A stretch of 64,000 nucleotides of DNA from Ralstonia insidiosa (GTDB taxonomy: Bacteria > Pseudomonadota > Gammaproteobacteria > Burkholderiales > Burkholderiaceae). The stretch is from NCBI RefSeq assembly GCF_008801405.1, contig NZ_VZPV01000003.1, positions 310,001-374,000 on the forward strand, written 5' to 3'. Below, in pieces: positions 9,231 through 21,400 of this stretch (positions within the stretch are counted from its first letter, which is position 1; each line of letters opens with the position of its first letter). The notes beneath the pieces are model-generated. The model was not told the origin of the DNA. It saw only the letters and a program-made list of their open reading frames with translations, and ran no database searches. Position numbers and translations under genes: made by a program.

Positions 9231-9692
9231 ATGGAACAGCCCTTCAAGCAGTTACACAGTCTGCGCAAGTCGCGCAAGCTCAAACAGGAAGACGTCGCCA
9301 AGATGGCCGGCATCTCCCGCGAAGCGTATTTGCGCGCGGAATCCGGTCGCGCCGACCCGCGCCTGTCGACGCTGATGGCCGTGGCCGGCGCGCTGGGGCT
9401 GGAAGTCGTGCTGGCCCCGCGCGAGGCGGTTGCCGAGATCGAGCGCGTGATTGCCAGCCATCCGACCCAGCCGCTGCAAGGCGGTGTGTCGAGCACCGAG
9501 GCCAGCCAGTCCGGTTCGATGGGCGGCTCGACCGGCGGTCACGGCCTGGCAGGCCAGTATCGCGGTCCGGAGCGTACCCCGCAGGCGGCCTACCACCCGA
9601 GTGGCGCCAGCGGCACGAGCGATCGCCCGAGCGCTGGCGGTACGGGTTCGTCTGGCGGCTCGGATCGTCCGGGCGGCTCGCGCGAGTCGTAA
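9231..9692 (+). CDS. XRE-family regulator with Gly/Ser-rich tail
   Basis: A 153-residue protein. Residues 5-62 form an XRE/Cro-type helix-turn-helix (LRKSRKLKQEDVAKMAGISR, then SGRADPRLSTLMAVAGALGL), similar to HipB/HigA-type DNA-binding domains. After residue 85 it turns into a low-complexity tail rich in Gly, Ser, Thr, Arg and Pro with no fold I can recognise. A GGAG sits at good spacing before ATG 9231, and longer in-frame starts lack one. No toxin-like partner is next to it: the next gene is a transporter on the same strand 160 bases away. DNA binding is well supported; its targets are unknown. Confidence 0.8.
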   Translation: MEQPFKQLHSLRKSRKLKQEDVAKMAGISREAYLRAESGRADPRLSTLMAVAGALGLEVVLAPREAVAEIERVIASHPTQPLQGGVSSTEASQSGSMGGSTGGHGLAGQYRGPERTPQAAYHPSGASGTSDRPSAGGTGSSGGSDRPGGSRES

Positions 9693-9853
9693 GCGAGCTG
9701 GCAAGCCTTGATCGGGTGCGCCCCGCGCGCCCGGTCTGCGGCTGCGCGCTTGCGTTGAGCGACTGAGGCTGCTGCACGTACAATCGGCCGGGCAAACCAC
9801 GCCCGGTTGGTTTGTGCGCATCTGCGCCAACGTTTCCCTTTCCGTTTTTTCGT

Positions 9854-11038
9854 ATGCACGGCAGTCCGTCTCGTACGCGCGTGGCACAAGCCATGCCGGC
9901 GCCCCATCCGGCCTCTGCCGCGCAGCATCACCCGCCGTTCTGGCACCACCTCAAACGCGACGTTTTCTTCTGGCTGCTGCTGCTCGTCTGCGGTGCGTTT
10001 TCGATCGTGTCGCCGCAGCGCGTGGCCGACTATCCATCGTTGGTCGACTGGCACACGATTGCTGCGCTGGCCGGCTTGCTGATCCTGACCAAGGCGGTTG
10101 AGTCCAGCGGCATGCTGCAATTGCTTGGCGTGCGTCTGGTTGATGCCGTCAGCAGCGAACGCGTGCTCGCGCTCAGCCTGGTGGGCGCGTCGGCGGCGTT
10201 GTCGACGTTGCTGACCAACGATGTCGCATTGTTCGTGATCGTGCCGTTGACCGTCGGCTTACGGCAGGTGGCGAAGTTGCCGGTCACGCGGTTGGTTATT
10301 TTTGAGGCGCTGGCTGTCAATGCAGGCTCGGCGCTCACACCGATCGGCAATCCGCAAAACCTCTTCCTATGGCACCAGTCTGGGTTGTCCTTCGGGGCGT
10401 TTGTCTGGCAGATGGCGCCGATGGTCGCCTTGCTGACTGTGCTGCTGCTGGTGGCCACGTGGCTGGCGTTTCCATCGCACGAAATCCATCTGCACGCCGA
10501 AACGGGTGATGTGGAAGTGCACAAGCGCCTGCTGCTGCCAGCGCTGGCGCTGTACGTGCCGTTTCTGGTGCTGACTGACCTGGGGTATCCGCTTGCAGCG
10601 CTGGCCGGACTGGTCGTGCTCTACCTTATTGGCGCGCGCTACGTGCTGGCGCGGGTGGACTGGGGCCTGTTGCTGGTGTTCGTGTTGATGTTCATCGACC
10701 TGCGTCTGGTGGCTCAGCTTGGCGTGGTACGGCAGACGCTGGATGCATTGGCGTTGGCCAATCCGATGCATTTGTACTGGGCCGGCATTGGCGTGTCGCA
10801 GGTCATCAGCAACGTGCCGGCCGCGATCCTGCTGGCCGAGTATTCGCACGATTGGCCGTTGATTGCCTTTGCGGTGAGCGTGGGCGGGTTTGGCACGCTC
10901 ATTGGCTCGCTGGCCAACCTGATCGCGCTGCGCATGGCGGGGGATCGGCGTGCCTGGCTGGCATTCCACGCGTACTCGATCCCGTTCCTGGTGGTTGCGG
11001 CGGGGGCCGTGTACGCGTGGCTGACTTGGTTACGCTGA
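9854..11038 (+). CDS. SLC13/CitMHS-like anion transporter
   Basis: About 394 residues with ten or more hydrophobic helices. Two signatures of the citrate/anion transporter superfamily are visible: LLTNDVALFVIVPLT with NAGSALTPIGNPQNL in the first half, and VSQVISNVPAAILLAEY with GFGTLIGSLANLIAL in the second, i.e. the two inverted Asn-Pro re-entrant loops. The substrate is probably an inorganic or dicarboxylate anion and cannot be narrowed down. The start is uncertain: no clear ribosome site precedes ATG 9854, and TTG 9812 or ATG 9893 are alternatives. It ends four bases from the convergent aldo/keto reductase gene. Confidence 0.85.
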   Translation: MHGSPSRTRVAQAMPAPHPASAAQHHPPFWHHLKRDVFFWLLLLVCGAFSIVSPQRVADYPSLVDWHTIAALAGLLILTKAVESSGMLQLLGVRLVDAVSSERVLALSLVGASAALSTLLTNDVALFVIVPLTVGLRQVAKLPVTRLVIFEALAVNAGSALTPIGNPQNLFLWHQSGLSFGAFVWQMAPMVALLTVLLLVATWLAFPSHEIHLHAETGDVEVHKRLLLPALALYVPFLVLTDLGYPLAALAGLVVLYLIGARYVLARVDWGLLLVFVLMFIDLRLVAQLGVVRQTLDALALANPMHLYWAGIGVSQVISNVPAAILLAEYSHDWPLIAFAVSVGGFGTLIGSLANLIALRMAGDRRAWLAFHAYSIPFLVVAAGAVYAWLTWLR

Positions 11039-11042
11039 AGCG

Positions 11043-11876
11043 TTAGGCGGACACCGCATTCCAATCCGGCGCGAAGGTTGGCTGCACGTAGCGCAGCGTC
11101 TTGGGCAGGGCGGCAATGGCGGCGCGGTCTGCGTCGTCCAGGCGCAGGTTCAATGCGTCGAGGTTCGCCTGCTGGCTTTCGCGCCGCTGGGCCTTGGGGA
11201 TGGCCATCACGTTGGGCTGATCCATCAGCCATGCAATGGCCACCTGGGCTGCCGACGCGCCATGCTTGCGGCCGATGGCCTGCAACATGGCATCCTCCGC
11301 CACGCGCCCTTGTGCCAGCGGAGCGTAGGCAGTGAGCGGAATTCCCCTGCCACCCAGATAAGCCAGCAGCGCCGACTGATCCAGAAACGGGTGGTATTCC
11401 ACCTGCACGCAGGCCAGCGGCGCACCGATGGTGTCAATGGCGGTCTTGAGCATCGGCAGGTTGAAGTTGCACACGCCGATGGCACGCACGCGGCCGCTCT
11501 CACGTAGCGCCATCATGGCTTCCATGGTGGCCGCCATGTCCATGCCTGGTGCCGGCCAATGGACGAGATACAGATCGGCGTAATCCAGCTTCAACCTGGC
11601 GAGGCTCTGTTCGAGCGCCTGCGGGACGGCCTGCGGCGCGAGTTGGTCATGCCAGACCTTGGTGGTGACGAAGATCTCGTCGCGTGGCAGACCCGAGGCT
11701 GCGATGGCCGCGCCCACGGCGGCCTCGTTGGCATACATCGCGGCGGTGTCGATGTGCCGATAGCCAAGCGCCAGCGCGCTTTCGACCACAGGCTGGCAAT
11801 CTTCATTGGGCACGCGGAATGTGCCGAGCCCCAGCCGGGGGATGGAAACACCTTGCGTCTTCAATGCGTGCTGCAT
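11043..11876 (-). CDS. aldo/keto reductase (DkgB-like)
   Basis: A 277-residue NADPH-dependent aldo/keto reductase, slightly longer than DkgB. The catalytic tetrad is intact: D43 and Y48 in HIDTAAMYANE, K73 in TTKVW and H106 in YLVHWPAP. The C-terminal cofactor-binding motif AIPKAQRRES is present. Relatives reduce 2,5-diketo-gluconate, methylglyoxal and other small carbonyls. It is divergent from a LysR gene 150 bases away, a classic arrangement in which the LysR protein controls the reductase. It ends convergently, four bases from the transporter stop. Confidence 0.9.
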   Translation of the reverse strand: MQHALKTQGVSIPRLGLGTFRVPNEDCQPVVESALALGYRHIDTAAMYANEAAVGAAIAASGLPRDEIFVTTKVWHDQLAPQAVPQALEQSLARLKLDYADLYLVHWPAPGMDMAATMEAMMALRESGRVRAIGVCNFNLPMLKTAIDTIGAPLACVQVEYHPFLDQSALLAYLGGRGIPLTAYAPLAQGRVAEDAMLQAIGRKHGASAAQVAIAWLMDQPNVMAIPKAQRRESQQANLDALNLRLDDADRAAIAALPKTLRYVQPTFAPDWNAVSA

Positions 11877-12029
11877 GTGCGGCTCCTTGGGTTGCTTGAT
11901 GAGTGAACGGAGGGACCAACGGGTGAACAGGCCGCCATGGTGCCGATCACTCAGCTTTGAATAAAGTGCGTAACATGCAAATTATTCGTGAAAAAAATCA
12001 CGTAATGACGACGGGCAGAAGGGGTTTGC

Positions 12030-12935
12030 ATGACGTTCGATGGGCAATTGTTCTCTGGCATCACGCTGCTGGCAGCCGTGGCAGAAAGCGGCAGCTTCGT
12101 ACGTGCGGCCGATGCGCTGGGGTTGTCGCCGTCCGGGGTGAGCCGTGCGGTCAGTCGGCTGGAGGCGCGCATTGGCGTGCGCCTGATCGAGCGGACTACG
12201 CGTTCGCTTACGTTGACTGATGAGGGCCGACGCCTCTACGAGCAAGTCAGCCCGCACCTGACGGGTATCGCCGAGGCCGCTGCCATGGCTTCGGGCGCAG
12301 CGGGCGCTGTGCAGGGCCGACTGCGGGTGAACGTCGATCCGTTTTTCTCGCGGATGGCGTTGGCGACGCCGGTGGCAGGTTTCCTGGAGCGCCATCCTGA
12401 TCTGTCGCTGGAGCTCATCATGCGTGACGACGTGGGCGATCTGGTGGCCGATGGGTTTGATCTGGCGATCCGATTCGGGCCACCGCCGGTGGGCTCGTTC
12501 GTGGCGCGCAAATTGATCGACACGCGCATCGTGACCGTGGCGTCGCCGGGTTACATCGCCCGTCACGGAAAACCCGCGCACCCGCGCGATGTGCCGTCAC
12601 ACGAGCGCATCCTGTTCTACAACCCGGTCACGGGGCGCCCCTACGAGTGGGAGTTCTGGCGCAAGGACGAGCGCATCGAGATCCGGCCCGCCGGGCGGTT
12701 GATGGTGTCGGACGTGCGCACGATGCACGCGGCGTGCGTGGCGGGGGCGGGCATTGCCCAGGTGATGGCGCTGGGTACGGAAGACCTGCGGCGCAGCGGC
12801 CAACTGGTCGACCTGTTCCCCGACTGGCCGGACGAACGCTTTGCCTTGTACGCGCTGTACCCATCGCGGCGCCACCTGCCGGCCAAGGTGCATGCGTTCA
12901 TCGATTTCTGTGTTGAGAACCTGCCCGCGGGTTAG
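12030..12935 (+). CDS. LysR-family regulator
   Basis: A 301-residue LysR-type regulator. The N-terminal winged helix (SGSFVRAADALGLSPSGVSR, then RLEARIGVRLIERTTRSLTL) spans residues 5-65, and a periplasmic-binding-protein-like effector domain fills the rest. The EFWRKDERIEIRPAGRLMVSD segment is typical of the large AaeR/DsdC-like group near aldo/keto reductase and oxidoreductase genes. It is transcribed away from the aldo/keto reductase, so it probably controls that promoter; the effector is unknown. The gene is followed by a strong hairpin shared with the convergent EF-G gene. Confidence 0.9.
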   Translation: MTFDGQLFSGITLLAAVAESGSFVRAADALGLSPSGVSRAVSRLEARIGVRLIERTTRSLTLTDEGRRLYEQVSPHLTGIAEAAAMASGAAGAVQGRLRVNVDPFFSRMALATPVAGFLERHPDLSLELIMRDDVGDLVADGFDLAIRFGPPPVGSFVARKLIDTRIVTVASPGYIARHGKPAHPRDVPSHERILFYNPVTGRPYEWEFWRKDERIEIRPAGRLMVSDVRTMHAACVAGAGIAQVMALGTEDLRRSGQLVDLFPDWPDERFALYALYPSRRHLPAKVHAFIDFCVENLPAG

Positions 12936-12946
12936 CCCGCAAAGCA

Positions 12947-12971
12947 CTGCGGCCGCACGAGGCGGCCGCAG
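12947..12971 (-). terminator. terminator between lysR and fusA paralogue
   Basis: A perfect 10-bp stem (CTGCGGCCGC/GCGGCCGCAG) around a 5-base loop, between two convergent genes. On the minus strand it is followed by TGCTTT, so it best serves the EF-G gene, but it could stop transcription both ways. Confidence 0.65.
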
Positions 12972-12990
12972 CGGATGAAGCAAAACAGCC

Positions 12991-15093
<2,103 letters not shown>

Positions 15094-15167
15094 GATGGAT
15101 CTCTTGGAGAAAGTCTCGCTTCACGCCCTCCACACCATGCGAAGGGCGAATGTGCGAGTGGGAACAC

Positions 15168-15186
15168 ATTATAGGATCGGTCCTAT
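15168..15186 (-). promoter_or_regulatory. putative fusA promoter -10 with palindromic operator
   Basis: On the minus strand a perfect TATAAT lies at 15173-15168, about 75 bases before the EF-G start. Directly upstream, and overlapping it, is an inverted repeat ATAGGA-TCGG-TCCTAT (15171-15186), placed where a repressor would cover the -10/-35 spacer. The -35 is weak. The promoter call is based on motif and position only. Confidence 0.45.
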
Positions 15187-15217
15187 CTGACCGCATGTAG
15201 GGGCATTGGTTGGTGAT

Positions 15218-15943
15218 TCAACCCTCACCCCGGGCTAGATCACGCAATCCGGCGAAGTCCAGCAGTTCAATCTCGCCGTAAGCCACCTTGAGTATCCCGC
15301 GTGCCTGCAGGTCTTTGAGCACCTGATTGACGGTCTGGCGGGACAGCGCCAGCAACTGTGCAAGCTGCTCCTGCGGCACCCGCAGCACGCGGCGGGTGCC
15401 CAGACGCAGGTCGCCGTAACCGTCGGCCATCAACAGCAAGCGCCGGGCCACGCGCACGGAGGCGGGCAGCAGGGCGGTTTCTTCCAGCACGGTGAAGGTC
15501 AGCCGTAGCTTGTGCGTGAGCAGCAGGGCGAAGGCATGCAGCAGGGCCGGGGTGCTGTCCAGCAGGGCGATCAGCGCAGCCTGCGGCATGTGCAGCAACG
15601 TGGTACTGGCGTCGGCGCGGGCGTCATGGGTGCGCGGCTGGCGGTCGAAAACACCAATTTCGCCAAACCAGTTGACGGGTTCCAGCACCGCCAACAGGGC
15701 TTCGCGCCCCTCTGCGCTGGTGGCGCCGATGCAGATCGTGCCCTCCACCACGCAATACAACCCGTCGGGTGGATCGCCGCGCCGGAACAGCACATCGCCC
15801 GCGCCCAAGCGGCGCACGGCGGCAATGCCAATCAACGCGTCTTGTAGCGATACGTCGAGCGCGCCGAACCAGCTGCTGGCATGCAGGCGTTCACGGTACG
15901 ACGCAGCATCTGCGGGTGGGTGAAGGGGAGCGGAGCGGTCCAT
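15218..15943 (-). CDS. Crp/Fnr-family transcription regulator
   Basis: A 241-residue regulator. Residues 25-140 form a cyclic-nucleotide-binding beta-roll (LGAGDVLFRRGDPPDGLYCV, then LEPVNWFGEIGVFDRQPRTH), and residues 165-235 a Crp-type winged helix whose recognition helix is in LAQLLALSRQTVNQVLKDLQ. There is no Fnr-type N-terminal cysteine cluster, so it is unlikely to sense oxygen through iron-sulfur. The start at ATG 15943 is chosen because upstream codons in the frame look non-coding. It is divergent from the Mpo1-like gene, with 147 bases between them. The effector and targets are unknown. Confidence 0.87.
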   Translation of the reverse strand: MDRSAPLHPPADAASYRERLHASSWFGALDVSLQDALIGIAAVRRLGAGDVLFRRGDPPDGLYCVVEGTICIGATSAEGREALLAVLEPVNWFGEIGVFDRQPRTHDARADASTTLLHMPQAALIALLDSTPALLHAFALLLTHKLRLTFTVLEETALLPASVRVARRLLLMADGYGDLRLGTRRVLRVPQEQLAQLLALSRQTVNQVLKDLQARGILKVAYGEIELLDFAGLRDLARGEG

Positions 15944-16090
15944 AGGGCCGGCAGTGGAGGGGCAACGGACAAGGCGAATTTGTCGGCTATGTGACAGAGC
16001 GCCGTTCCATCTGCTGACTAAGATGAAAGGATGATAACGAGGGGGCAACTGCAGCGTCCATGCTGCAAACGCACAAAACCGGAGACCACA

Positions 16091-16627
16091 ATGCGCAGCC
16101 TGTCAGACCACCTTTCCAATTACGCGGCCTACCACCAGGACGGCCGGAATATCGCCACGCACTTTGTCGGCATCCCGGCCATTGTGCTGGCGGTGGCGAT
16201 TCTGCTGTCCCGCCCCGTGTTTGCAGCATTGCCCGGCGGGGTGGCTGTAACGCCGGCGCTGTTCCTACTTGCGGCCGTCACGGTGTTCTACCTGCGCCTG
16301 GATGTGGCGTTTGGCGTGGTGATGTTTGTGCTGATCGGCCTGTGCGTGTGGGTTGGCCAGCAGGTGGCCGGGCATTCCGTGGCGGCTTGGCTGTCAGCGG
16401 GCATCGGCGCGTTTGTGATCGGCTGGATCATCCAGTTTGTCGGCCACTACTACGAAGGGCGCAAACCGGCCTTTGTCGATGACTTGGTCGGGCTGGTGGT
16501 TGGCCCGTTGTTTCTGGTGGCCGAGACCGCCTTTGCGATGGGCCTGCGCGCGCCGCTGCGTGACGAGGTGGTCAGCCGTTCGCGCGCCATGCGTGCGGCG
16601 CTCGGCGGCAAGCCCGTCGCCGCCTGA
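16091..16627 (+). CDS. Mpo1-like (DUF962) membrane protein
   Basis: A 178-residue integral membrane protein with four or five helices. It begins with the DUF962 hallmark: SLSDHLSNYAAYHQDGRN followed by HFVGIP, with a second conserved histidine block QFVGHYYEGRKPAF. The yeast relative Mpo1 is an iron-dependent dioxygenase for alpha-oxidation of 2-hydroxy fatty acids, with these histidines as metal ligands; bacterial members are largely untested. ATG 16091 is preferred since similarity begins exactly there, although the frame opens at 16031. The Crp-like gene is divergent and the enoyl-CoA hydratase gene is convergent; the latter hints at fatty-acid metabolism. Confidence 0.85.
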   Translation: MRSLSDHLSNYAAYHQDGRNIATHFVGIPAIVLAVAILLSRPVFAALPGGVAVTPALFLLAAVTVFYLRLDVAFGVVMFVLIGLCVWVGQQVAGHSVAAWLSAGIGAFVIGWIIQFVGHYYEGRKPAFVDDLVGLVVGPLFLVAETAFAMGLRAPLRDEVVSRSRAMRAALGGKPVAA

Positions 16628-16646
16628 GTGCATCGCTTCCGTTGAA

Positions 16647-17474
16647 CTAGCTGTTCGAGTGCTTCGCGGCCGGCTGAAACGCCGGTGCGCGATTTTCCAT
16701 GCCGGCGAGCACCGCCTCACGCTGGTTAGCCGCGCCGATCAGGCGGTCCTGCTCAATCGATTCCGCCAGCAGGATGGCAGCGGTATCGCCATCCTCCACA
16801 ACGCGCATCAGGCGCTTGGCTGCACGGATGGCGTCTGGGCTCTTATGCGCAATTTCTCGCGCTGCCGCCAGGGCTGCCGCATGCGGGTCGTCGACCACGT
16901 GGGTTGCCAGACCCAGGGCGCAGGCTTCGTCACCGTTGACAACGCGCCCGCTATAGATCAGCTCGCGCAGCCGGTCGGGCCGCACGAGGCCACGCGTGAG
17001 GGCCATGCCGCCCATGTCGGGCACCAGGCCCCATTTGACTTCCATGATTGACATGCGCGTGTCGGCGCGCACGTAGCGGACGTCTGCACCCAGCGCAATC
17101 TGCAGCCCACCGCCGTAAGCGACGCCATGCACTGCCGCCAGCACCGGCACTGGCAGTTCGCGCCAGACCGTACAGGCGTACTGCGGCAGGTTGGCCGATC
17201 CATGCGTGCGCCGAGCCAACCGGCCAGCGCCAATGTCTGATCCGCTGTCGCCCTTGCCGAGGCTTGCCATGCTGCCCATGTCCAACCCGGCGCAGAACGC
17301 GCGACCTTCGCCGGACAACACCACGGCGCGCAAGTCTGGTTCATTCATCAGGCGTTCACCGGTTGCGACCAGGGCCTCGAACATGGCCGGGTCGATGGCG
17401 TTCATCTTCTCGGGCCGGTTGAGCCGGACTTCGGCCACGCCGGCGTCGATGCTGAGGAGGATGCGTTCTGTCAT
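16647..17474 (-). CDS. enoyl-CoA hydratase/isomerase family protein
   Basis: A 275-residue crotonase-fold protein. The oxyanion-hole segments are present (GRAFCAGLDMGSM and HGVAYGGGLQIALGADVRY), and MEVKWGLVPDMGGMALTRGL follows with Asp at the position often used by isomerases or hydrolases in place of the hydratase glutamate. The C-terminal DAIRAAKRLM segment is standard. The reaction is on an acyl-CoA substrate, but hydratase, isomerase or thioesterase cannot be decided from sequence. The start at 17474 (MTERILLSID) is chosen over a longer in-frame ATG at 17507. Confidence 0.87.
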   Translation of the reverse strand: MTERILLSIDAGVAEVRLNRPEKMNAIDPAMFEALVATGERLMNEPDLRAVVLSGEGRAFCAGLDMGSMASLGKGDSGSDIGAGRLARRTHGSANLPQYACTVWRELPVPVLAAVHGVAYGGGLQIALGADVRYVRADTRMSIMEVKWGLVPDMGGMALTRGLVRPDRLRELIYSGRVVNGDEACALGLATHVVDDPHAAALAAAREIAHKSPDAIRAAKRLMRVVEDGDTAAILLAESIEQDRLIGAANQREAVLAGMENRAPAFQPAAKHSNS

Positions 17475-18470
17475 GGCGGGGATGTCGGGTGTCGGGGTCT
17501 GCCGCATCTTATCGCCCCTGCCACTGCGGGCGGAAGGTGGCCATGGGCCGTCGGTAAGTCGAGGGAGCTTCTTTTGGCTGGGTTGCGTGCACGAATGGTT
17601 TAAACCATCAGATGGAATTGCTCGCGAGACGTCTATTGATTATGAGCGGCTCTAAACTGCATTGCATGTTTGAATGAATGCTTATTTGTTTTGCTTGCGG
17701 GACATTTTTCTAAGCACATTGCCGGCACCCAATGTTAAAAAAATGAAAACGAAAGGGGGTGTTTTTCTGGCCTGGGATATTGGTTATCCATGGGCGGATG
17801 ATGTCGAAACGGTGTTTGGTGTGTTTTAAATAATTCACTGTTGAATGCACAATGTGAATGCGCTATGATCCGCCCTCGCAAGAAGAGGCACATTACGTGC
17901 CGACGATGACGAATAAGGCGCTGCCGCGACCGTGCGGCGCAAAGTGCCATGGGTATCGCGTTTTACATAAGCCATTGAATTAAATAGAAGATTGGCGGTA
18001 GTCAGGGGGGGCTGGGAATCTCTTGCTTTGTTCCATGCGTCGCATGCTGTGGTGGTGCGGTCGTGGAGCAAGTCGGGGCGCGGCAAACAGAGTGATTCGC
18101 CGCGTATTACCAGGCCATTGATGTTGCGGGATCAGGCAGTGGGTCAATGAGCGGGGGCGTTCTAGGTTGAACTTGCCGTTGCTGTGGGTGTTCTACTCCA
18201 GCCGGTCGGGTTTACATGCGGTCTGCACGCAAAGTGCAATGACCATTCGCCGCTATCTAAACCGCTTAATGGGTTTTGTCGCCACGGTTTACCGTGCTGG
18301 CTTCGCTCGTCCCTAGTTTTCTGAATATCCGCGTTTTTCCTCCTGTCTTTCCGCCTTGCTCGTTGCCGCATGCGCATGTGCGGTAGCGACATCCATTACC
18401 GAACAAGCGGGTCTGGCCGGCGCATTGCCGGCGGCACGTTGTCGTCTGTTGATTAAGGGGCGTTCCAAAA
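17475..18470. other. 1-kb AT-richer intergenic region with long leader
   Basis: No gene is supported here; short frames on both strands lack ribosome sites and protein-like composition. The region is clearly less GC-rich than its surroundings, especially 17640-17870. It contains a strong sigma-70-type promoter (17841-17869) pointing at the giant surface protein, leaving a leader of about 590 bases. The leader has several potential hairpins, including GCCGGC-GCATT-GCCGGC at 18416-18432, and ends in AAGGGG ten bases before the ATG. It may carry post-transcriptional control or a small RNA. Confidence 0.6.
17841..17869 (+). promoter_or_regulatory. sigma-70-type promoter
   Basis: TTGAAT, a 17-base spacer, then TATGAT: a near-consensus -35/-10 pair in AT-rich sequence. 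The nearest downstream gene on this strand is the giant repeat protein at 18471. Confidence 0.6.
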
Positions 18471-21400
18471 ATGGGTTTTCTGGACCGAGGCTGCCGCACG
18501 CCTGGTGTTTCTAGTCGTGCGTGGTGGAGACGTTGTAACCAGCTGCTGCTGATAACACTGGGTTGGTTATTGGCATTGCCGGCATTTGCCAACAATCTGT
18601 GTCGAATGGCCGACCCGAACTCGAAGGGCGTGCACGTTGACGAGATCTGCTGGCTGCAACTCGACGGCGTATCGCTGACGTCGAACGGCTCAACGCCGCT
18701 CACGTTTGATCTGCCGGATGGCTCGACCCTGACCCTGACGGCGGTCGTGAGCAACATCGGGACGAGTTCGGGCTTGAGCGGCGTACAGGCGCCCTCCTGG
18801 ACCGGGTCTCAGTTCAGCGGCTCCAGCGGCTACTACACCATCTACCAGCCTAACAAGGCCGCGCTCTATACCAACAACGGCAGCGTCGCGAACCACACCA
18901 CGGTCACGCTGCAGGACATTCACATCTACAACCCGGCGGGCCAGGAAGCGACCAACAGCTTCGAAATGGTGCTGGCGGACGGTGAGAGCACGAACAGCGG
19001 CGAAAACCTGGATTTCGGGGTGGTGTCCGGGGGAAGCGCGCTCCATCTGGTGGAGTGGCTGGGCGCGTCGCCAAGCAACAACCTCAACTATGGCCAGCCA
19101 GGCTCGGGGTCGATCCCGGCCTCGCCGGTATCGGCTTGCTCTGGCATGCCCGACTGCCAGCGGCTGGTGGGCAAATCCGGCACCGCCAACGCCGCGGTGT
19201 TCTCCACCACGCGCACCGGCTCCCCGTTTACCGTGATGGGGCAAGTCCACACCAACAGCTCCAGCCTGCAAGGCATGGCGTTTGGCGTGCGTTGGGGCGG
19301 GGTGCGACTGCGCAAGGCGCTGCCGAGCGGCCGGCTGGACCCATCGGATCAATTTACCTACCGCGTGCTGAATGCCAAGGGTAGCGAGGTCATTAACACC
19401 TCCACATCGGGCACCGGTACCGGCAACTATCCGTACATCAGCGGCCAGGCTGTCATGCCGGGCAACGTGCTCACCCTGATCGAGCAGATGGCGCCGGGCA
19501 GCCGCTACACGCTGGCGCAGTACGACAGAACGATTGCCTGTACCAACGGCAATGCGGCTTCGAGCACGGTGCTGCCCAGCGGCTCGTTCGATCCCGCCAA
19601 TCCGCCGACGCTGAACCTGCTGCAACTGGCCGACCGGGTGGACTGCACGCTCACGAACATCCCGCGTGTGGTAGATCTGGGCATCACCAAGGTAGGGCCT
19701 GCCACGGTGCAGGCAGGTCAGCCGATGACCTACACGCTGACCATCACCAACACCGGCGCATACCCCGCCACTGGCGCCACCTTCAAGGACACGATGCCCG
19801 TGGGCATCACGGGTGTCACTGCCGGCAACGTGAGCTGCGGCAACCCGACCGGCGGTGCAATCTGCGGGGCGCTGGGTACCAGCGTTACGGGCAGCGATGC
19901 CGCGGGGTACGTGATTACCGGTGCGGTGCAGAGCCTGCCGGCCGGCAGCAGCGTACAGATCACCATCAATGTGAACGCCCCGGGCGCGGCTGGAAACATC
20001 AGCAACACCGCGACCGTGCAGTTGGCCACCACCGATACCACGGTGGCGGAACCCTCAACGGGCAACAACAGCGCAACGGCATCGACCACCGTGCAGGGCA
20101 CGCCAGCCATGTCGGTCACCAAGACGGCCACGCTCAATGACGCCAATGGCAACGGCAAGGCGGATGTAGGCGAAACCATCGGCTACAGCATCACCGCCGT
20201 CAACAGCGGCAGCATCGTGCTGACTGGCCTGACGGTGTCGGACCCGAAAGCCGGTAGTACCGCACTGGCGTGTACGCCCACAACGATCAACCCGGGTGGC
20301 TCCGCCAACTGCGGCAGCTTTACCTATACGGTGACGCAGGCTGACGTGGATGCCGGCGTGCCGATCCACAACGTTGCGACCGTTACGGCCACGCCCTCGG
20401 GCGGCGGTAGCCCCGTCACATCGACGGGCGTTGTTGATACGCCGATTGGCGACCCGAAGATCGCTGCCAGCAACGATAACTACACCGTGCCCAGCGGCGC
20501 GGCAGGGGGCTCGCTTGGCAGCGTGCTTGTCAACGACACGCTGGGCAGCGCGAATGGTCCGACGAGCGGAACCGGCAAGGGCAACGTGACGTTGACCTGG
20601 GGCAGCACCACGCCCACGCCGTCGACCGGGGGCTTCACGCTCAATCCTGACGGCACGATCACGGTCAAGCCGGGCACGCCTGCTGGTACGTACAAGATTC
20701 CGTACACGGTGTGCGACGCCGTGCACCCGACCAATTGCGCCTCGGCGACGGCCACCATTGTGGTGGGCGCGGCGCCCATTGCGGCCAGCAACGACACCTA
20801 TACCGGCATTGACGGCACTGCAGGCAACAGCAGTGTCGGTAACGTGCTGGACAACGACACGCTCAACGGCGCCAAGGCGACAACGGGCACGGTCAACATC
20901 AGCGTGACCGTGCCGTCGAGCAACCCGAAGGTGAGCCTTGACCCTAACACCGGTCTGGTGTCGGTGGTACCGGGCACGCCGGCGGGCACGTACAGCATTG
21001 GCTACCAGATCTGCGAGAAGCTGAACCCGACAAACTGTGCGAGCGCCACGGCCACCGTGACGGTGGCACCCGGCAAGATCATTGCAAGCAATGACACCTT
21101 CACCGGGACGAACGGCGCCACCGGCAACCCGCAGGTCGGCAACGTGCTGGACAACGACACGCTCAACGGTACGAAGGCAACGCCGGGCACCGTCAACGTG
21201 AGCGTGACCTCGCCGTCGAGCAACCCGAAGGTGACGCTGGATCCGACGACCGGTTTGGTGGCAGTGGCACCGGGCACCCCGGCAGGCACGTACACCATCG
21301 GCTACCAGATCTGCGAGAAGCTGAACCCGACCAACTGCGCAAACGCTACCGCGTCGGTGACGGTGGTGACGGGCCCGATTACCGCGGGTAGCGATAGTTA

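Noticed and set aside
17735..18086. Small minus-strand frames in the 1-kb gap
   Set aside because: No ribosome sites or protein-like pattern; they overlap the promoter and leader of the surface protein gene.
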